A stretch of DNA of 64,000 nucleotides from Plasmopara viticola (GCA_001695595.3 MBPM02000087.1:231878-295877), one strand, 5' to 3'. Numbered from the stretch's first letter, positions 33,159 to 47,155 are shown. Made by a program: numbers and translations. Notes: a model not told the origin generated them from the sequence alone.

Positions 33159-34917
33159 ATGAGCAGCACAGATGCTGCGCGTCTTAAACCTTTTGGTGCG
33201 TGTATCTCGTGCGAAGTCGTCGCTGCACTGGCCTCTTCCAGCTTGCAATCCTTTTCGTGTTTGTGGTGGATCGATCACCCACGTAGTGTATTAATTTTCG
33301 CAGGTCAACTGGAATCGTTGCCAGCTGTTGCACCTTGGGCCATTTTCCCTCGCAAAAAGTTGGACGTGACGTACCGCGACATTGGTGCGGGTTTGACCGC
33401 ATGTTTTCAGCTAAAAGAGCACGAGCGTGACGAGTATGAGCACAAGATCACGCAGCGATGGGATCCCAGCGGCCACGCGATGGTCACGCTCTCGATTCGG
33501 TACCCCACGCGTACCCCTGAGTGGCAAAGTCCAAAGGATTAATGTGATTGTCGATTGCTTATAGCACCGGGTTTGAGTTGTTATTACAGACACTGCAATT
33601 ACCACGGGGAAGTCTCGTTTTGTGTAGTGCCATTACCATTCCCGATATGCTGTACATCTTGCGGTACCATGGGCTGGTACCCGTACCGGTCGATCTATCT
33701 CCCGAGACCTTAGCAATGGACATCGACGTTCTGGACGAATGTACCTTAGCGGTACAAAATGTCCGGATGTCGTTGAAAAAACTCAATTACTGACTATAGT
33801 TCTTTCATCCTCTAGAACGCCAAAATGGTACTCGTTGCCCATATTTTTGGCTCCCGCCATCCAGTCGACCAAGTCTTGCAAGTCTCACGGAGACACAAGC
33901 TCCTCGTCGTCGAAGACTGTGCCCAATGTTTCATTGGAATGGACTATACGGGCAATCCCGACGTGGATGTTGCCATGTTTAGTTTTGGTACCATCAAGAC
34001 CGCCACGTCGTTCGGGGGCGCCATCCTTGCCGTGAAAAATCCGGCACTCTTGCTTGAAATGCGGCGTCGGGCACAGCGGTACCCGTGCCGTACCAATTTC
34101 TTTTTCTTGCAACGACTCGTCAAGTACGGCGTGCTCCATGGCCTGTCCTCGCCAGCGCTCTATGGCCTGTTCCTCCACGCGTGTCGTGCTCTTCAAAGTG
34201 AGCGACGCGTTCGAGTCGTGAAGCTTTAACGAGGCAAATAAAGTACTGACTTTCACTATGCTCGGTGGGCAGCTGACCACGATCGAGTCATTACTTCTGC
34301 GATTCGTGGCTTTCGCGGTGGCGAATTAGTGTCGTTGATTCAATACCGTCCATCCATGGCGCTGCTTGGGCTCCTGCATCGTCGACTGACTTGCCTTGAT
34401 GCCCAATATATTCGATTACGGAGGTACGGAGGTTATTATGGGAAAATATTGATAAGTTTCAGATGCCGATAGTTTCCGCGAACTTATTAGATTGAAAAGC
34501 GAACAATTGGCCGACGCGATTCAACGTCTGCCGAACGTCTCGGTAAAATAAAAAAGGTGGTGGAAAAGTATTGCGAAGGGACTGAAAGGTTTCGGATGAC
34601 TTGTAGATTCCAGGCTACCGTGCGGAGAAGCATTACTACTGGCTCTTCCCGGTTTGTGTCTCGTCTCCGAGACACGTTGTCGAGTACATGAACCGACATG
34701 TAAGTTGACGCTAGTATCAAGTGAAGGCGCCGGGCTTTTCTTGCCAGTAACCCGTTGTTTCTTTTAGGGTTTTGACGTCACTTCGGGAGCTACCCAGCTA
34801 ACCTTCGTGCCAAGGTTCGACGCTATTGTAGTCGAAGCGATCTCTCTTCTGACATTACGTGTGTGTTTAGTCCACTGGGACCAGCTCATGACCCTGTGCA
34901 CGCAAAGAGCATTATGA
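33159..34917 (+). CDS. DegT/DnrJ/StrS-type PLP-dependent protein, 3' half possibly damaged
   Basis: My model has exons 33159-33499, 33565-33751, 33816-34197, 34273-about 34431, about 34463-34542, 34607-34699 and 34768-34917. Family features: RTGFELLLQTLQLPRGS followed by PVPVDLSPETL (cofactor domain), then VVEDCAQCFIG, and FSFGTIKTATSFGGA, in which the lysine is the expected PLP Schiff-base residue. The later KHYYWLFPVCVSSPRHVVEY and GATQLTFVP also fit. DegT-family enzymes transaminate keto-sugars, but this divergent eukaryotic branch has no known substrate. The problem is exons 4-5: the only frame-preserving intron would be 31 nt, well below the 58-80 nt seen in every other gene here, and the last exon loses family character after FVPRFD. 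This may be a recent pseudogene or a mis-modelled end. Confidence 0.65.
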
Positions 34918-35302
34918 CAAGGTTTGGTTTTATCAATTTGAGCACTGGAAGCGAAGGATTTGACAAAGGTTGACATGCCTTGTGTACGTGCTGTCAAAGC
35001 TTGGTCTACCTTCCTGTCACTCCTGAAATGCCAGACTGGGCGATAGAAAAGATGATTGGCTGCTTTCGAGACGCAGTCCAAGGGTCGAGCAGGCTCTAAA
35101 ATTTAGTTTTCGAGCTTTGACATCGATGGCTTTAAAAAATACTTTTCAGGCTCCAAAAGATACTTTTCAGTAAATTCAAGAAGAGTGTAGTAATGTATTC
35201 CAAATTACAATATTATAAAAGTAGTTATATTACCGCATTATGGTGCTATTTTGCTTCAGGCCAAATGTTCATCCTTTGTCAATCTAATTAAATTAATTCT
35301 TC
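34918..35302. other. Intergenic DNA between DegT-like and GH72 genes
   Basis: Two convergent genes end here. No frame with protein character is seen. A short repeated phrase (AAAATACTTTTCAG / AAGATACTTTTCAG) occurs at about 35137-35171. The right part is AT-rich and probably holds the GH72 polyadenylation region. Confidence 0.5.
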
Positions 35303-36861
35303 CTATATAAGAGCTGGCATGATGGTACACAGCAATGCAATCGACACCAAGGTCGTCCACGTCTTTGGTCCCGTGGCTCCATTGGCCGAAGGTGGAGTTG
35401 CAGAGGGCCACACATTGCTGCTGTTACTAGTACTAGTTCCACTCGAAGTCGGGCTTTTCGTCCCCGATCCAGCTCCGGTTGCCCACGTTCCACTCGACTG
35501 TTGCCCAGGGCACGTGAACGCCTGGACCGTCGCAGGGCACTTGAAGGCACTCGCCACGCTATCCGATTCCCATTTCAAATCGCTCAACTTTGGAAAACCC
35601 GACGGACACGTCGGAAACGTCGTTCGATTCGACTGGTACACGTTCATGTTCGACTCGTTGGCCACGTGTACCATTTGGTACTGCGTCGCGAGGTTGTCGT
35701 AATTCGGCATGGGTACATACTCGCACTTGACCCCTTTGTGGTCACAATTCGCAGGTTTAAAGTACCCCAAGCCATAATTGCCGGCATCAAAGGATGTAAA
35801 TGGAAAAGAAGCCGTCTTGACGTTGATCATCTCGGTCGAGTACTCGAACGCAAAGCCGCCGGCAAAGACTTGACGAAAAGCAGACGAGAAGAGCCAGCCG
35901 GCTTGGACCCACGTCCGCTGGGCTTCGTAGTCACCAACTTTTGGGAACTTTACATTCAGACAACCAAATTCAGTCAACATGACTGGAATTGTCATGCCAT
36001 AGGACAGGAAATCTTTCTGGAGCTGATTAAACCCAAGCGCGGTCTCCAGGGTTTTTTCATCGGGATTACAGTATTGGTACGCATTGATCCCGTACCACTC
36101 GGCATTCTCGTACTTATCGCCACTGGTCCGGCAATTGTAATAGTTCGCGTTAAGTTGCCGATTATTCTTGTCCACGTTCTGATCCGAAACCACGAGCCCG
36201 ACAGGAATCCTCCGGATCGTAGCGCACTCGCCAATAAAGTTGCGCATGTCCCGCACAAACTTCTTTTGACACGGCGCGTTGATACTGGCGTCGTTCGGCA
36301 CTTCGTTGTTCACTTCGTTTCCAGCACTAAAAGCCTACGGAATCAGACAATCACAATTAAGAGGACCGAAAGCCATTTCATTCCTATTCAGAGGTCGCGT
36401 ACCAGCACATTGTCGTACTTTGCAAACGCCAGGATAATTTCTCGACCCCGTTCTCGTAACGTCGCCGAGTAACACGTCGGAGACGCATCGGCCGTAACGG
36501 AACAATTCATGCAACTCGCGGCAAGGTCAATGAGGGCGTACATGCCTTTGGCACGCAAGGCACACATAAACTTATCGTGCGACTTTGACGGATCGACGGC
36601 GTACAGTCGGACCGTATTGGCACCCGTGGCAGCAAGAAAGTCGAGATCGTTTTTCCAAATGTCATAATTGGCGTCGGTGAAGAAATCGAGGTTATTCAAG
36701 TTGAGAGGACCGGCATTCGGGCGGGGGTAGTAATCAATGCCCTTGACGGCAAACGCCTCGCCCGTCTTGTTGTCAAACATACGGTAACCGACAATCGTGA
36801 CTGGATTCGTGTAACCCTGCACGACGGTGACCATCGCTGCCAACGCACCAAAGCGCTTCAT
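35303..36861 (-). CDS. GPI-anchored GH72 1,3-beta-glucanosyltransferase (two exons)
   Basis: Exons 36861-36403 and 36334-35303, with a 68-nt intron, encode 496 residues. The start MKRFGALAAMVTVVQG is a signal peptide; the open frame extends 30 codons upstream but that part is not hydrophobic in the right place. The GH72 barrel follows (about 17-330), with GIDYYPRPN near the start, the acid/base glutamate in SAGNE (E160) and the nucleophile in LTEFG (E275). A Ser/Thr/Gly-rich stalk and a hydrophobic tail (TTLVSIALLCTIMPALI) form a GPI-attachment signal. The enzyme cuts and re-joins beta-1,3-glucan chains in the wall; oomycete walls are glucan-based, so a cell-surface wall-remodelling role is likely. 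Six or more cysteines in the C-terminal part resemble the Cys-box of some members. The splice restores the conserved AFSAGNEVN. Confidence 0.92.
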
Positions 36862-39800
36862 GCTTGCAGATCGATGGACCAGGACGGTGGCTATTCGATT
36901 ATGAGCATTGAGACAATCGTGAAGAGCAGCGCTTAAAATAAGCCACGACACTAGGAAGTTCTATTTTGCAGTCGTCTATTTTGATTCGAATCAGATCCTT
37001 TATTTGAAAGGATTCTAAAAGTAGGAGCAAAGAGAGGAACTAAATATAAGCTCTCTCTTAACTTCTCACATGGAATGCACGAACGCCATTACTGCAAGTT
37101 GTTGCTTGTTGCTTGCAGTTCTGAATCGCAAAAGTTTTGAGCTAAACCTTTACTAAAACGTCGAGTCAAACATAAAGCCACGATTGGTCGGTCGGAAAGC
37201 TAGGATTGTACGCAAGACGAAAGTTGGACAAATCATACGAGATAAAGCTCGTTTAGTCATGTCGGAAATCTTACGTATTTAGACGGTACCACTCCCCTTG
37301 TCTCTCGGCATGAAAGTAGCGCTTAGAAAAGTTCGCATCTTAGAAAACTTCAATGTGGCACGGTGTATAAATTTGTCCACGATATCGATTCCTTTGCTGC
37401 CTACAAACTTCAATTGCTATATAGTCCTACTGAGCAAATTCCACATTTATTTGCGTTTTTAGTGCACTCAGTTAAGTGCTAGATATAAGCTTTAACATCG
37501 GTCGATTCATACATGTTTACGCAAAGCATAAATGAACAGATGCTGCGAATTCACGACGAAGAAACACACGGCGTTAGCACCGGATTTTGCAAAAACTTCG
37601 ATGTCTGGATACCAATTTGTACATTATCATTGATAAAAAAGATCGAGGTTGTCGGCATTCAAGTGTTTCCATTTAGGAAGTGAAACTCTTTGACACCACA
37701 GACGTCTCAGAGTTATATATTTTGCATAGAAATGGTAGCGGCAACAAAATGGCAATCTTATAGCATTAATCAAGTTAAATATGTATACATTCCAGTGAAT
37801 ACTGTTGGTTCAGGTCTACTTTTGTACTTCTTCAGACTTCGGTCTCATCTTTCGACGTGCTTGATTGTTTGCAGGTGCAAAGAAGCCTTTTAAAATGGTA
37901 GAGCCTGGTGCTTGGCAAGCACTTTATTGATCGAGGTAGTTCGAAATATATATAAATGAGTAAGGTCTTGCCAAAATTGTTAATTGAATAAGGGGGTCGT
38001 AGGCGAAACCAAGACCATGAAAATGTAACAATTTGATTGGTCTTGATTTCATACTCGTGGATTATTTTTAAACCGGGTAATGAACGGTTGTACTAGGGTA
38101 ATGTTATATTGTCCTGCATGTCTTCTCTGTGCATGGCCCTGTGTGATCCCGTCACGTCTGGTGGCACGTTGTAGTCGGACCTACGCCACGTGAGTAGACT
38201 GTCCTCGCGAAGAAGCTGAATAAAATAAAATCACCTGCCCAAATCTCCACTTTGCGCTACTTATAAGACCTGCTAGCTTTGCTTTGACTGAAAGGATAGC
38301 TGTATTTGCAGTACCAAGCAGCTAGAATGCGTCACTTCATTAGAGATCTACGAGCAAAGTTGACGCTCTAAGGATCAAGCAGCGCAGAGCCTCGACGTCA
38401 GCTTTTACATTGATCTTATATTTACATTCGAATGAAATGAGAGCCAGGAGCTTAAGGTGCCACGAAGGCGACTCCGACCACGGGTGGTCACGTGCGCGTG
38501 GCGATTGCTCTCTCTTACTTGAAAGGCCAATCTTAAAGTTGGGCTTTCACTTGCAACGCTACATTAGGTGAGCTTTGAGCTCCGCCAGCGTCACAACTTC
38601 ATGCCTGCAAGAGAGACGATCATAGACTTTCGAGCACGCTACGTCATCAGAAAATGGATCAGTCCTTTATTGAAATACACCAATACGTGCCTAAGTCAAC
38701 TTTTGTTCAAGACAAATAAATCTTTAGCCTCATCGTCGAATAAGATCCACTAGCATCGGTTTTGAATAGTGAAGAGATGCAATCTTCTTCAAATAACCGA
38801 ATACTGCTCGGGAGCCAGTGGCTCGTACCACCAAGCTGAGTCATCCAAAAGGACCTTTTGATAGTACTAAAGAGAGTCTACGCTCCTCTGAGACACGCAC
38901 TAACAATCCCGTCCGTGACTCGCGAGCGACCACCGTATTTGTTGCGTATCTCACGCACCATGTGCTTTATTCTAAATCAGGCATTTGGCTTTGATAAGAC
39001 AAGCCTAAAAGCCAGTGATTTCAAAGAATCACAAGAGCGCGAAATGCAGTCAAAACAAACTGAGTTCTACCTATACCTCTATCTTCTGGGGCTAACAAGT
39101 TTAAATTAAATGAGCCAATCCTGATTGCTGAAAAAATACTTCAGACACGATGGCGTTGGGTCTTCAACCTTAGCGGACGCATACAAAAAGATGTAAGGGC
39201 TAAATGACTAGTCCTGCAGGAATTTTAAATGCATACAAGAAAGCTTGTTTAGGGGCTCAAATGCGGACGTCAGTGCAAACCGTATCTTTAGTGCTTTCGT
39301 CTCATGAAACGCTTAAGTACAGTAAAAGAAATTTTAAGCGTTGGGTTCACAAGTACACATGATTTCCATTATGGCTAAGCTTTGCGAAAGCTTCGGTCTG
39401 ACTATAGCGTCTATTGTTTACGACCGTATTTGGCTCAGCCATCAAGCGAGTTATTTTACTCAATTAATCAGAACCAATTACAATGTCAATGTTGCCTGCG
39501 AAAGGATTTGGCAGGTTGAGCAAAATAAACATGCTGCTGAGCTACGTGCAGAGTAGTTGCGCTGGAAAGGTTGCCAATGGTGCGGTCACATCGGGGGTGG
39601 GTCATCCGTGGCCGCACTTCGCGCGTTAACAGGCTCACTTAAATATTTTGGCCCCACAATACTAGGTGCTTACCACGCCATACGTCTTTTCTCAATCGCT
39701 TTGTAAGCCACATAATGGATACAACATCTTATATTCTCATCATGAGTGACCACAAACCAAAGAACTTTGCTTTATTCGGTGCTATACTACAACAGCTAGG

Positions 39801-42800
39801 CTATCGTAACTAAATGACATGAACTTGCGTTTTACCATGCCAACACCATCTTACTTGACGCTGCAAGCTCACCGCATTTCATAATCATGAGTAGAACTAC
39901 CATCATATTATCTTACACCTATGTAAGATGAACAGGTCATAGCTTTGACATGAGCTAGCTCATAATTTGGGCGGCGCGGCGATACAGCATCCAAATTCTT
40001 CTGTGTTCCTTGCTCACGCTTTTTCTTTCCAAGAAAAAGAAATCTGTCCACAGGTACGATGCCTTGTGCGCAATAACACATACTTTGTATAAGTCACGAA
40101 TGGCTTTGAAAAATTTTCTCTGTAAATAGATCTTCGTCGTTCCTCTTGGCAATTTTAAGCTGCTTGGAATTAAATGCAGCCAGCCGTCTCAAGATCAGAC
40201 AGAGGGATGGTAATTTTCGCGTCGTTCGTGCACTACTAAAAAAAGTGACTGGCAAGGTTAAGTCACTTTTTGTCGATCTTTCTGGCTCAATGGTGCCAAC
40301 CAAATTTTATGGCGTGAAGTCTGTGCCAAAAATAACCTTTCTCAAAAACCCATTAATAGGTAATTCTATCCGCAAGAAAGATTCATTTGTCCGCAAAAGC
40401 ATATGTCTTGCGCGCAAGAACTGCTTGCGGGTGAGCGTTATACTTTTTCACTCTGTCGGCTTGTGTCCCGCACAACAACGGTCAAGTGTGTGATCAAATT
40501 CTAAAAATGTGTAAACGCAGAGTGGAGCCTTAAAAATTGTGTCGCCGGACGATTAAACACTGCAAGCGATTTTTAAGTCATTTAGATACATATAGTTGTT
40601 CCCCAGAGCTTTAACCTCCCGACATTCCTAGGCTCAGACTATCTGCTGAATGTTGGTAGCTATCCGACCACATTTGGGACCGAATTTCGTAGACCTCATT
40701 ACACTGCGGGACTTTTACGATCCGCAAAGCGTCCACACACCTGACGGCTACACTTTTGAATGTGATTGCTTGTCCGGTCTTGTCACATATTTCCAGCTTA
40801 CTGTATTTGCGCCTAATGGTATCGAGCCAGTACCCTCCCGTTCCAGGTCGAGCGACTATTAACTCGAGCCACGTATTCCATACTCCAATTACTATAAATT
40901 ATTTTACTGCCTTTTGCGGGTCAATATTAGGCCACTTTCTCGCATGAGAGCAGATAACACTAGCGGGTCCCCTTTTTATTGTACATTTATCATTTGGTGG
41001 TTGATAAGTCGCATCTACTTTACCAAAGCTCTGTACGCCCATATAGCTTCTTAAAGGGAAATGTTGGTGAATATATGGGGTTAGCTGTTAAAGCTTTCTC
41101 GCCTTGTCTTTGCATAGAAGAATGCGTCGTTTACATCACACAGTTTCTCTAACATAGGTCACTGTCGTAAAAAAAGTCACATTTACGACGTACACTTCCA
41201 ACAGCTGACAGGGTCGAAGGTAGACTACAACCTAGTTATATTGAGTAATACAGATCTAATGGATCCTTCAAAATAATAGATTCACTCTTCTTTTTGTCGT
41301 ATCGTCCGAGGTCGCTTCATTCGATTTCGTTAGGAAACTTATTACCTCTTCAGTTTTTGGGGTCACTACTTCGCCAATGCCTACGGCTCCAGAGCTTCTG
41401 AAAGCTCAATCACGAATATTCTGTCTAACATGAGTAGAGCATATACTGATGCTATAGGATCCAGGCTATAGCATATACGATCTTGCCTTCAATCGTAGTC
41501 CTTCTTTTTTTAGCAGACATATTCTAGCGCAGTTGTCATTCACCGCCATCCCCACCCAAGATTTTTTCACAACAAGCCCACCGTATTTCGAATCACGGTG
41601 ACGCTCGCTGATGTCACCAAGGAATTTGTAATAATGTCACTTTGATGTGCTTGTAAAGCCTCATCATATAGCTGACAGTGAAGCATCAGGCACATTTGCC
41701 CGAGCTCCGGAGCCGATAAAGAGAGTCCATGACTTTGCAAAGCTTCTCACGATTGTCCCAATAGCAAGCACATCAGGCCTGCAACCATGATCGTGGTATA
41801 GATCCTAGAGCTCTTCGAGCCGAGTCTTGTTTACCTTGAAACCTCCGTTGCAGCAAAGCAGGCTTTTTTCGGAATGGTGCCCTACGTCTACTAGCTCTTT
41901 ACTTTTCACCGTGATATGCAAGACGAACGATTGATCTTGTAGATTTGGCAAAGGGCCTGGATTCCAAAAAATGAAGGCTTTACACGCTGACTAGTAGTTC
42001 AGAGATCCTTTTTTCAGCTAAAATCCAAGCGACTTGCCCGCTTGATGTGTCTTGGCTCTGTCAACCCTTTCTGCTCCTGTCATGTGCAAGCTGACACGGC
42101 ATTTTTACGGTCTATTTAATCACAGTTGAGTGTGCATGGAGCATCCCCTACCAGGTTGTGCCCGTACGATTTTGTTCATATGACAACGAATGCAACCTTC
42201 GTTAAGAAAGGTCTATGTTAAAGAGCATCATTTTCTTTTATAATTTCACAAGTTCCTTCTTTCCCTGGTGTATTGAAAGCAAGCGAAATCAGACACTATA
42301 CGTATAGCCGCGCGACGAAAACAGTTGCGTTACCCGATACTTCAATTCACCACAGTTGATAAACGATGTATCAACTACGGTTTTTTTCGTCAGTAAGCTC
42401 GCCCATTCATTTTGATGCGGCTCAATTTACTCTTTGTTGCTTCGTTGGCAACATAGTGAACATAATGACCGGCTTTAATTTTCAATCTCCAGCCGAAGGT
42501 TTTCTCTTTATTTTGCTTAGATTGTGCTTACAGTTACCATGAGAATCAATTTGGGTGCTGGCATCATAAATGTTGACGACTCTGTCATCTTATGTTGCTC
42601 ATGTTCCAACAAGTTTTTTATTGCTAAAGGACAGTCTCAGAGGTGCATCAACTTTTTGTAAAACCAAATTGCACTCTCGTGAGGCCAAAATCAACCTTGA
42701 GCCAATCCAAACCGTTTTGTATGCCCGGAGACAATCAAGCATGCTGCTTCATCCAATGGAGTGACCGTATAGAGATTACTATTAATTGACTGTAGGTTCT

Positions 42801-44408
42801 TCCATGTGTAGCAGGGCTACCGTAGCCTTTCGTCTAGAGAGGTCTTTGATCTTTTGGAATAACAGAATGCTGTACGGCTGACTCCTAAAGTTATTATTTA
42901 TTATCAAGAGCTATCAACATGAGGTAAGTATTCTTCAACTTTTATACAGCACAGTTATTTTTACTTCCATGCGTTAGCAAGGGTCCTAAGACTTTATACT
43001 GTTTTGCCGCTGAATAGATTAAGATATAAACTTGTGTCCATATGTTACATTCGGTGGTCGTTATAGTTTAAATCTCCCTCGCTTATTTTATACCTCTGTC
43101 TAAAGCCTATCTCTCGCACCCGCTTATTTGCTCTTGCTCATCACCAATATCATATTAGCATAAAATACACACTCAATCAGCAGTGGCTAGCAGCAAAAAA
43201 CACTCGCTTCCGAGAAGTGCACTCCCTTCAGACCTCGCATAGACAAAATTAATTTCGAATTTAGCGCAATGCGTCTAATTGTAGAAAAAGTCGAAATGTA
43301 GATTTTTCTACAAATACAGCGTGTTCCTTGCGTAAATTAGCTCAAAATACGCTATTCGCATCCACTCGCTGTCACAAACCAGAAAATGTTGCCTCATTTT
43401 TGATTCGTGCAAGACATCAATTTTGATTATTACTTTGCTGAAGAACCATTATTTATTGAAAGGAATTCTTGATCGTCCGCCCTAAACTTCTCGTGAGGCG
43501 TTGCCATTGTAATTTAGATGAGCAAATTGTCGCTATAAAATTTCTATTTCGATGCCTTGAATGACGACAACCCGAAAGTTTCGGACAGTGCGCTTTGTCC
43601 CAGCTGAAGCCTTCGCGTCGAGCGAGGATGAAGCTAGGGATTATCCATTGTGTAATCTACTCTCTTAGTCGTATTCTGTCGACATATATGGGCAACACCA
43701 GCTGAGTCCAGATAATAGCTTGTGCTTTAAGCTACACGATAATAAAGTTAAATTGGAGAAGCGCTCTCTTGCTTTGGTGCACAATCACAGTCATTATTCG
43801 CCTTCTGCGATTCCTGCACTCAGAGAGTGCAAGGTTTGCCCGTTAAAACTTTGTCTTGTTTGATGACTGGCGCCCCACTAATAGAGGCTGTTAATTTTTG
43901 TATCTCATAAATATATTTACGAAGTCAACACCCGATTTGCTTGCAGACAAGAAAGCGCGGCAATGGAGCTATTAAAGCTTTTTCGGAATTACATCAATTT
44001 CTCATGTGTATGCAGGACACAAAACGCTTAGTAAAGTTCGACTAACGGGTAAGTAAGAGTGCTAATACCACGCCCACCTGATCATCCATGATCCGTCTTA
44101 GTTTATGTTAAATTCGATTGAGAAGGTTCTGGCTCTTCTTCCCTTATAAAGCCATTAGTCGTACCAATTTTGAGCCTTTGTAGTGGATGCTACCACCGGA
44201 TATAATCCTTACGAACAACGAAGACATGATCTCCGGTAAGGAAAAAAAAGGTCGACAGCCGCTACTTTATCATTATAATTTAGTTATCCGCAAGAAGATA
44301 CGGCTTTATCATGTCGAAAGCTGTTGTGTCAGGCGTTCAACTTTTCAATGCAGTATCTTGATAAAACTATACTGATACAGTTTTTATTGGACCAACGATA
44401 TTTAACCA
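36862..44408. other. Long gene-poor AT-rich stretch
   Basis: About 7.5 kb with no supportable gene. The longest frames (98-115 codons at most, e.g. 40146-40493 +) carry no motif or plausible splice context. GC-richer islands around 38100-38240, 38450-38520 and 39570-39620 stand out from the AT-rich background and may be remnants of transposon ends or LTRs. I found no matching pair to prove it. Confidence 0.5.
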
Positions 44409-45162
44409 TGGATTTCTGAGTCAACTGTACCAAATTGGGGGGGTAGTCACCGATTTGTGAAATCGACAAAAGCTTAGAACCGCCAAATTAGTGCACCGCT
44501 GGATGCGGCTGCGTTTCATGAGTCTAACACATGTTCTACATCGCCGCAATCTGCTTTTGTTTCCGAGTTATCATTGGTGACGTAAAGCTATCGCTCCATA
44601 TTTGTGCGACATCTGGGTGCGCCTCATCAGCATGAAAAGTCTAAAAAACCCGGCATACTTAATATAAGGGTTCGGTTTGTGGCTTCGCGCCGGAAATTTG
44701 CCATTCAAATTGACCCGGATCGCGTGCGGCGCGCGGCGCGACACACATCCAAAGCATGTGCTCGCTGTGTATCGCTCCACGTACAGTGAGGGTGGGCTAT
44801 CAGACAGTCAGCTCAAGGCAAAGTTCAGCAGTTTTAAGAATCGACGGAAGCAAACTCTTGATGTCTCGTAAGCAGTATTATACGTGTCATACACAAATGT
44901 TGCATAAATTAATGGTGACTCTCGAAAAAATGATATCTCATAACTGGCAAGCATGTCAATCATAGGTTCGTATGGCCTCTTCGAAGTCGCATATCTCCAC
45001 GAAAGCTGCTCCGATCTCTACACAACTTGTACGAGGAGAACCCTGAGATCCCCACCAACGTAGCGGACGCTGATTTAATACTCGTTTCGCTTTTGCCGAT
45101 TTCATTCCCCACCGATCACCTACCCAAATACCACTTCTTGGTACAGTTGACTCAGAAATCCA
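44409..45162. repeat. Inverted duplication with an identical 25-bp core
   Basis: The 25 bp at 44409-44433 (TGGATTTCTGAGTCAACTG...) recur exactly, in reverse complement, at 45138-45162. Similarity continues inward for about 50 more bp with substitutions and gaps (e.g. GAAATCGACAAAAGC versus GAAATCGGCAAAAGC). The right copy lies in an 86-codon minus-strand frame (45216-44956) containing WISESTVPRSGIWVGD, which reads like a helix-turn-helix. The left copy gives the matching WISESTVP frame followed by decayed sequence. Two opposed fragments of one mobile element are the likely explanation. Confidence 0.75.
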
Positions 45163-47155
45163 CAGATGAAACCTAGAAAAACCCCAGATTTCATTTGCTT
45201 TATGTTGCTGGGACATCCGGCGACAACCGCATAAAAACTACGAAAACTTTACTAATTTCTACATGAGCAACAAAATCTGAGGCGAGCAAAAAGTTGACGA
45301 GAATGCCAGACTTAATTTGACAAAAGGCAATCTGTCGCATAAGTGATTGACGCTGGTGAGAGCAAAAGCTGCATTAAATAAAGAAGACTTATGTGTAACG
45401 ATTCCTGCTGAGCTCACCGCTTACAAGTCCATGGCAAAGCAAACCATTAATATGTACTTAGTGTTAGCAACGGCTTAGTGACAGTTAATCCAGAGTACAA
45501 AGAAGCTAACGTAGTTTGCGAAAATAAACAATTTTATCGTTTGTAAGAAAGTTTTCGACCAATATCGATGTCGACCACAAATTGATTCCGCCAAATGCAA
45601 AGGGAGTCAAAGCAAAAATGGATGCTGCATTATTGATCGAATGGTTCAAAGCAATGAAGGTCTAGTGACGCTGTGCGCCAAGTCGAGCAGAGAAGAAGAC
45701 GTCAAGGTGAAAGCAACGAATCAGGCGCATTGATTAAAGTGTCATGGCAGTTGTAGCTTAAGAGTCAAGAACAGTGCGGCATGAGGGAGATTTAAAGCAA
45801 GACTAAACATTTGCCTGAAAAATTAACGGCTGGAGTGCAGTCAGCAATAATTAAATGCCTTTCAGACGCTCTAGGTCTTGCTTTATTAGGTCAGCAGATT
45901 GCTAATTGCATTTTTGAAAGACTTTCCTTTTAATTTGAAATATTTATTCTTATAAATTGGACAAAAAGATTCCCTCCCAATAGCTAAAAATTTAATACAC
46001 TTTTTTATCCAACAAGTTGCCTAGCTCTTGCTGAAAAAAAGTGTATTGAAATTATTCGTGTATAAAGTATACTCAAGTAGGTAAATCGAGGACGGCAGAC
46101 ATGCAAACTATAAGTCACATAGATGCATCCAGAGTAAGCACTGGAATCCCTTTATTTTTATAACGGGTCAGTTGGTGCGGTGTTTTTTTACCCATCCCAC
46201 CATGAGCGAAAAGTGACAGGTGATGCTATTTGGGGAGATTACAATTGGGGAGTTGAAAGGGCGATAGATGGTGAAGGCACTGTCGTGAGAGAATCGTTAC
46301 AACAACTAGCCATAAGCCCCAAAGTAGGGGTAGACAATACCTTGGCGAAGCCTGCTGACGGTAATACTGGGTGGCAAAAAGTTGCAAGGATTGCTAACTT
46401 GACAGTAGTCCCACCAAATCGGTATGTAAGATGTGACGTAGCGGGTCAACCCGTGACCGCAAACCGGCGCAATCAGCATATCGGCTTCGACGAATTCCAG
46501 AAGTAAAAATCCTTAAAAAGACGAAAAGCCAAAAATGCCAAATTGTTAAAAAACGAAAGGCCGAAAGCAAGCTTTTGTTTTTAGCCCACTCTTTGTTTTT
46601 TTTCTCGGAAAAGGTTGAGGTGACGCCCTCCTTCCAAGCGTGGGGGCTAAATGCTCGCGCGCTTCGGGCAGGTGCTCTCGGGCATCTGCAGGTCTCTAAC
46701 GAGTCTCACCCTCGACGCGACGGTCTCCAGCACCAGGCCACCTGGGCTCTAACCAAGTCAGAGTTAAAAAAAAATGGAAGACCCTCACGACCTCGGTGCT
46801 GGATGCACTGCCCGCCGAACGAGACCCGACGTTTGCGGACACCACTCTATGGCGTGGACTAGCCAGACTGAGCCTAGCACGTGCATAACTTGGCAACGCG
46901 ATAACGTAATACATTACATAACATTCTTTGTTTTTTTTAGCAGAAGAGCTGTTGCATATATAGATCTAGATATATTTAACCAAAAACCACCCGCTCGGCT
47001 CTGTCGCAACCGAATTCCAATTTTTCGTTTTGGTGTAGCCCACATCACTTACAACTATATTGGAGGCCGCCTTATCACTCACGAGATCTCCTGTCCTAAA
47101 TGACGGTGCGTCTAGTTGAAGGTTTCTCTACTGAAAGATTTGGGCTTGACCCAAA
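45163..47155. other. Unassigned DNA upstream of the acidic-protein gene
   Basis: A 108-codon plus-strand frame at 46180-46506 (MFFYPSHHERKVTGDAIWGD...) is the longest but has no recognised motif. A GC-rich patch at about 46610-46870 has open frames on both strands, usual for such composition. The right end should contain the promoter of the acidic-protein gene. Confidence 0.45.

Noticed and set aside
35501..36472. 323-codon plus-strand frame
   Set aside because: Antisense to the GH72 gene and running across its intron; arginine-rich shadow.
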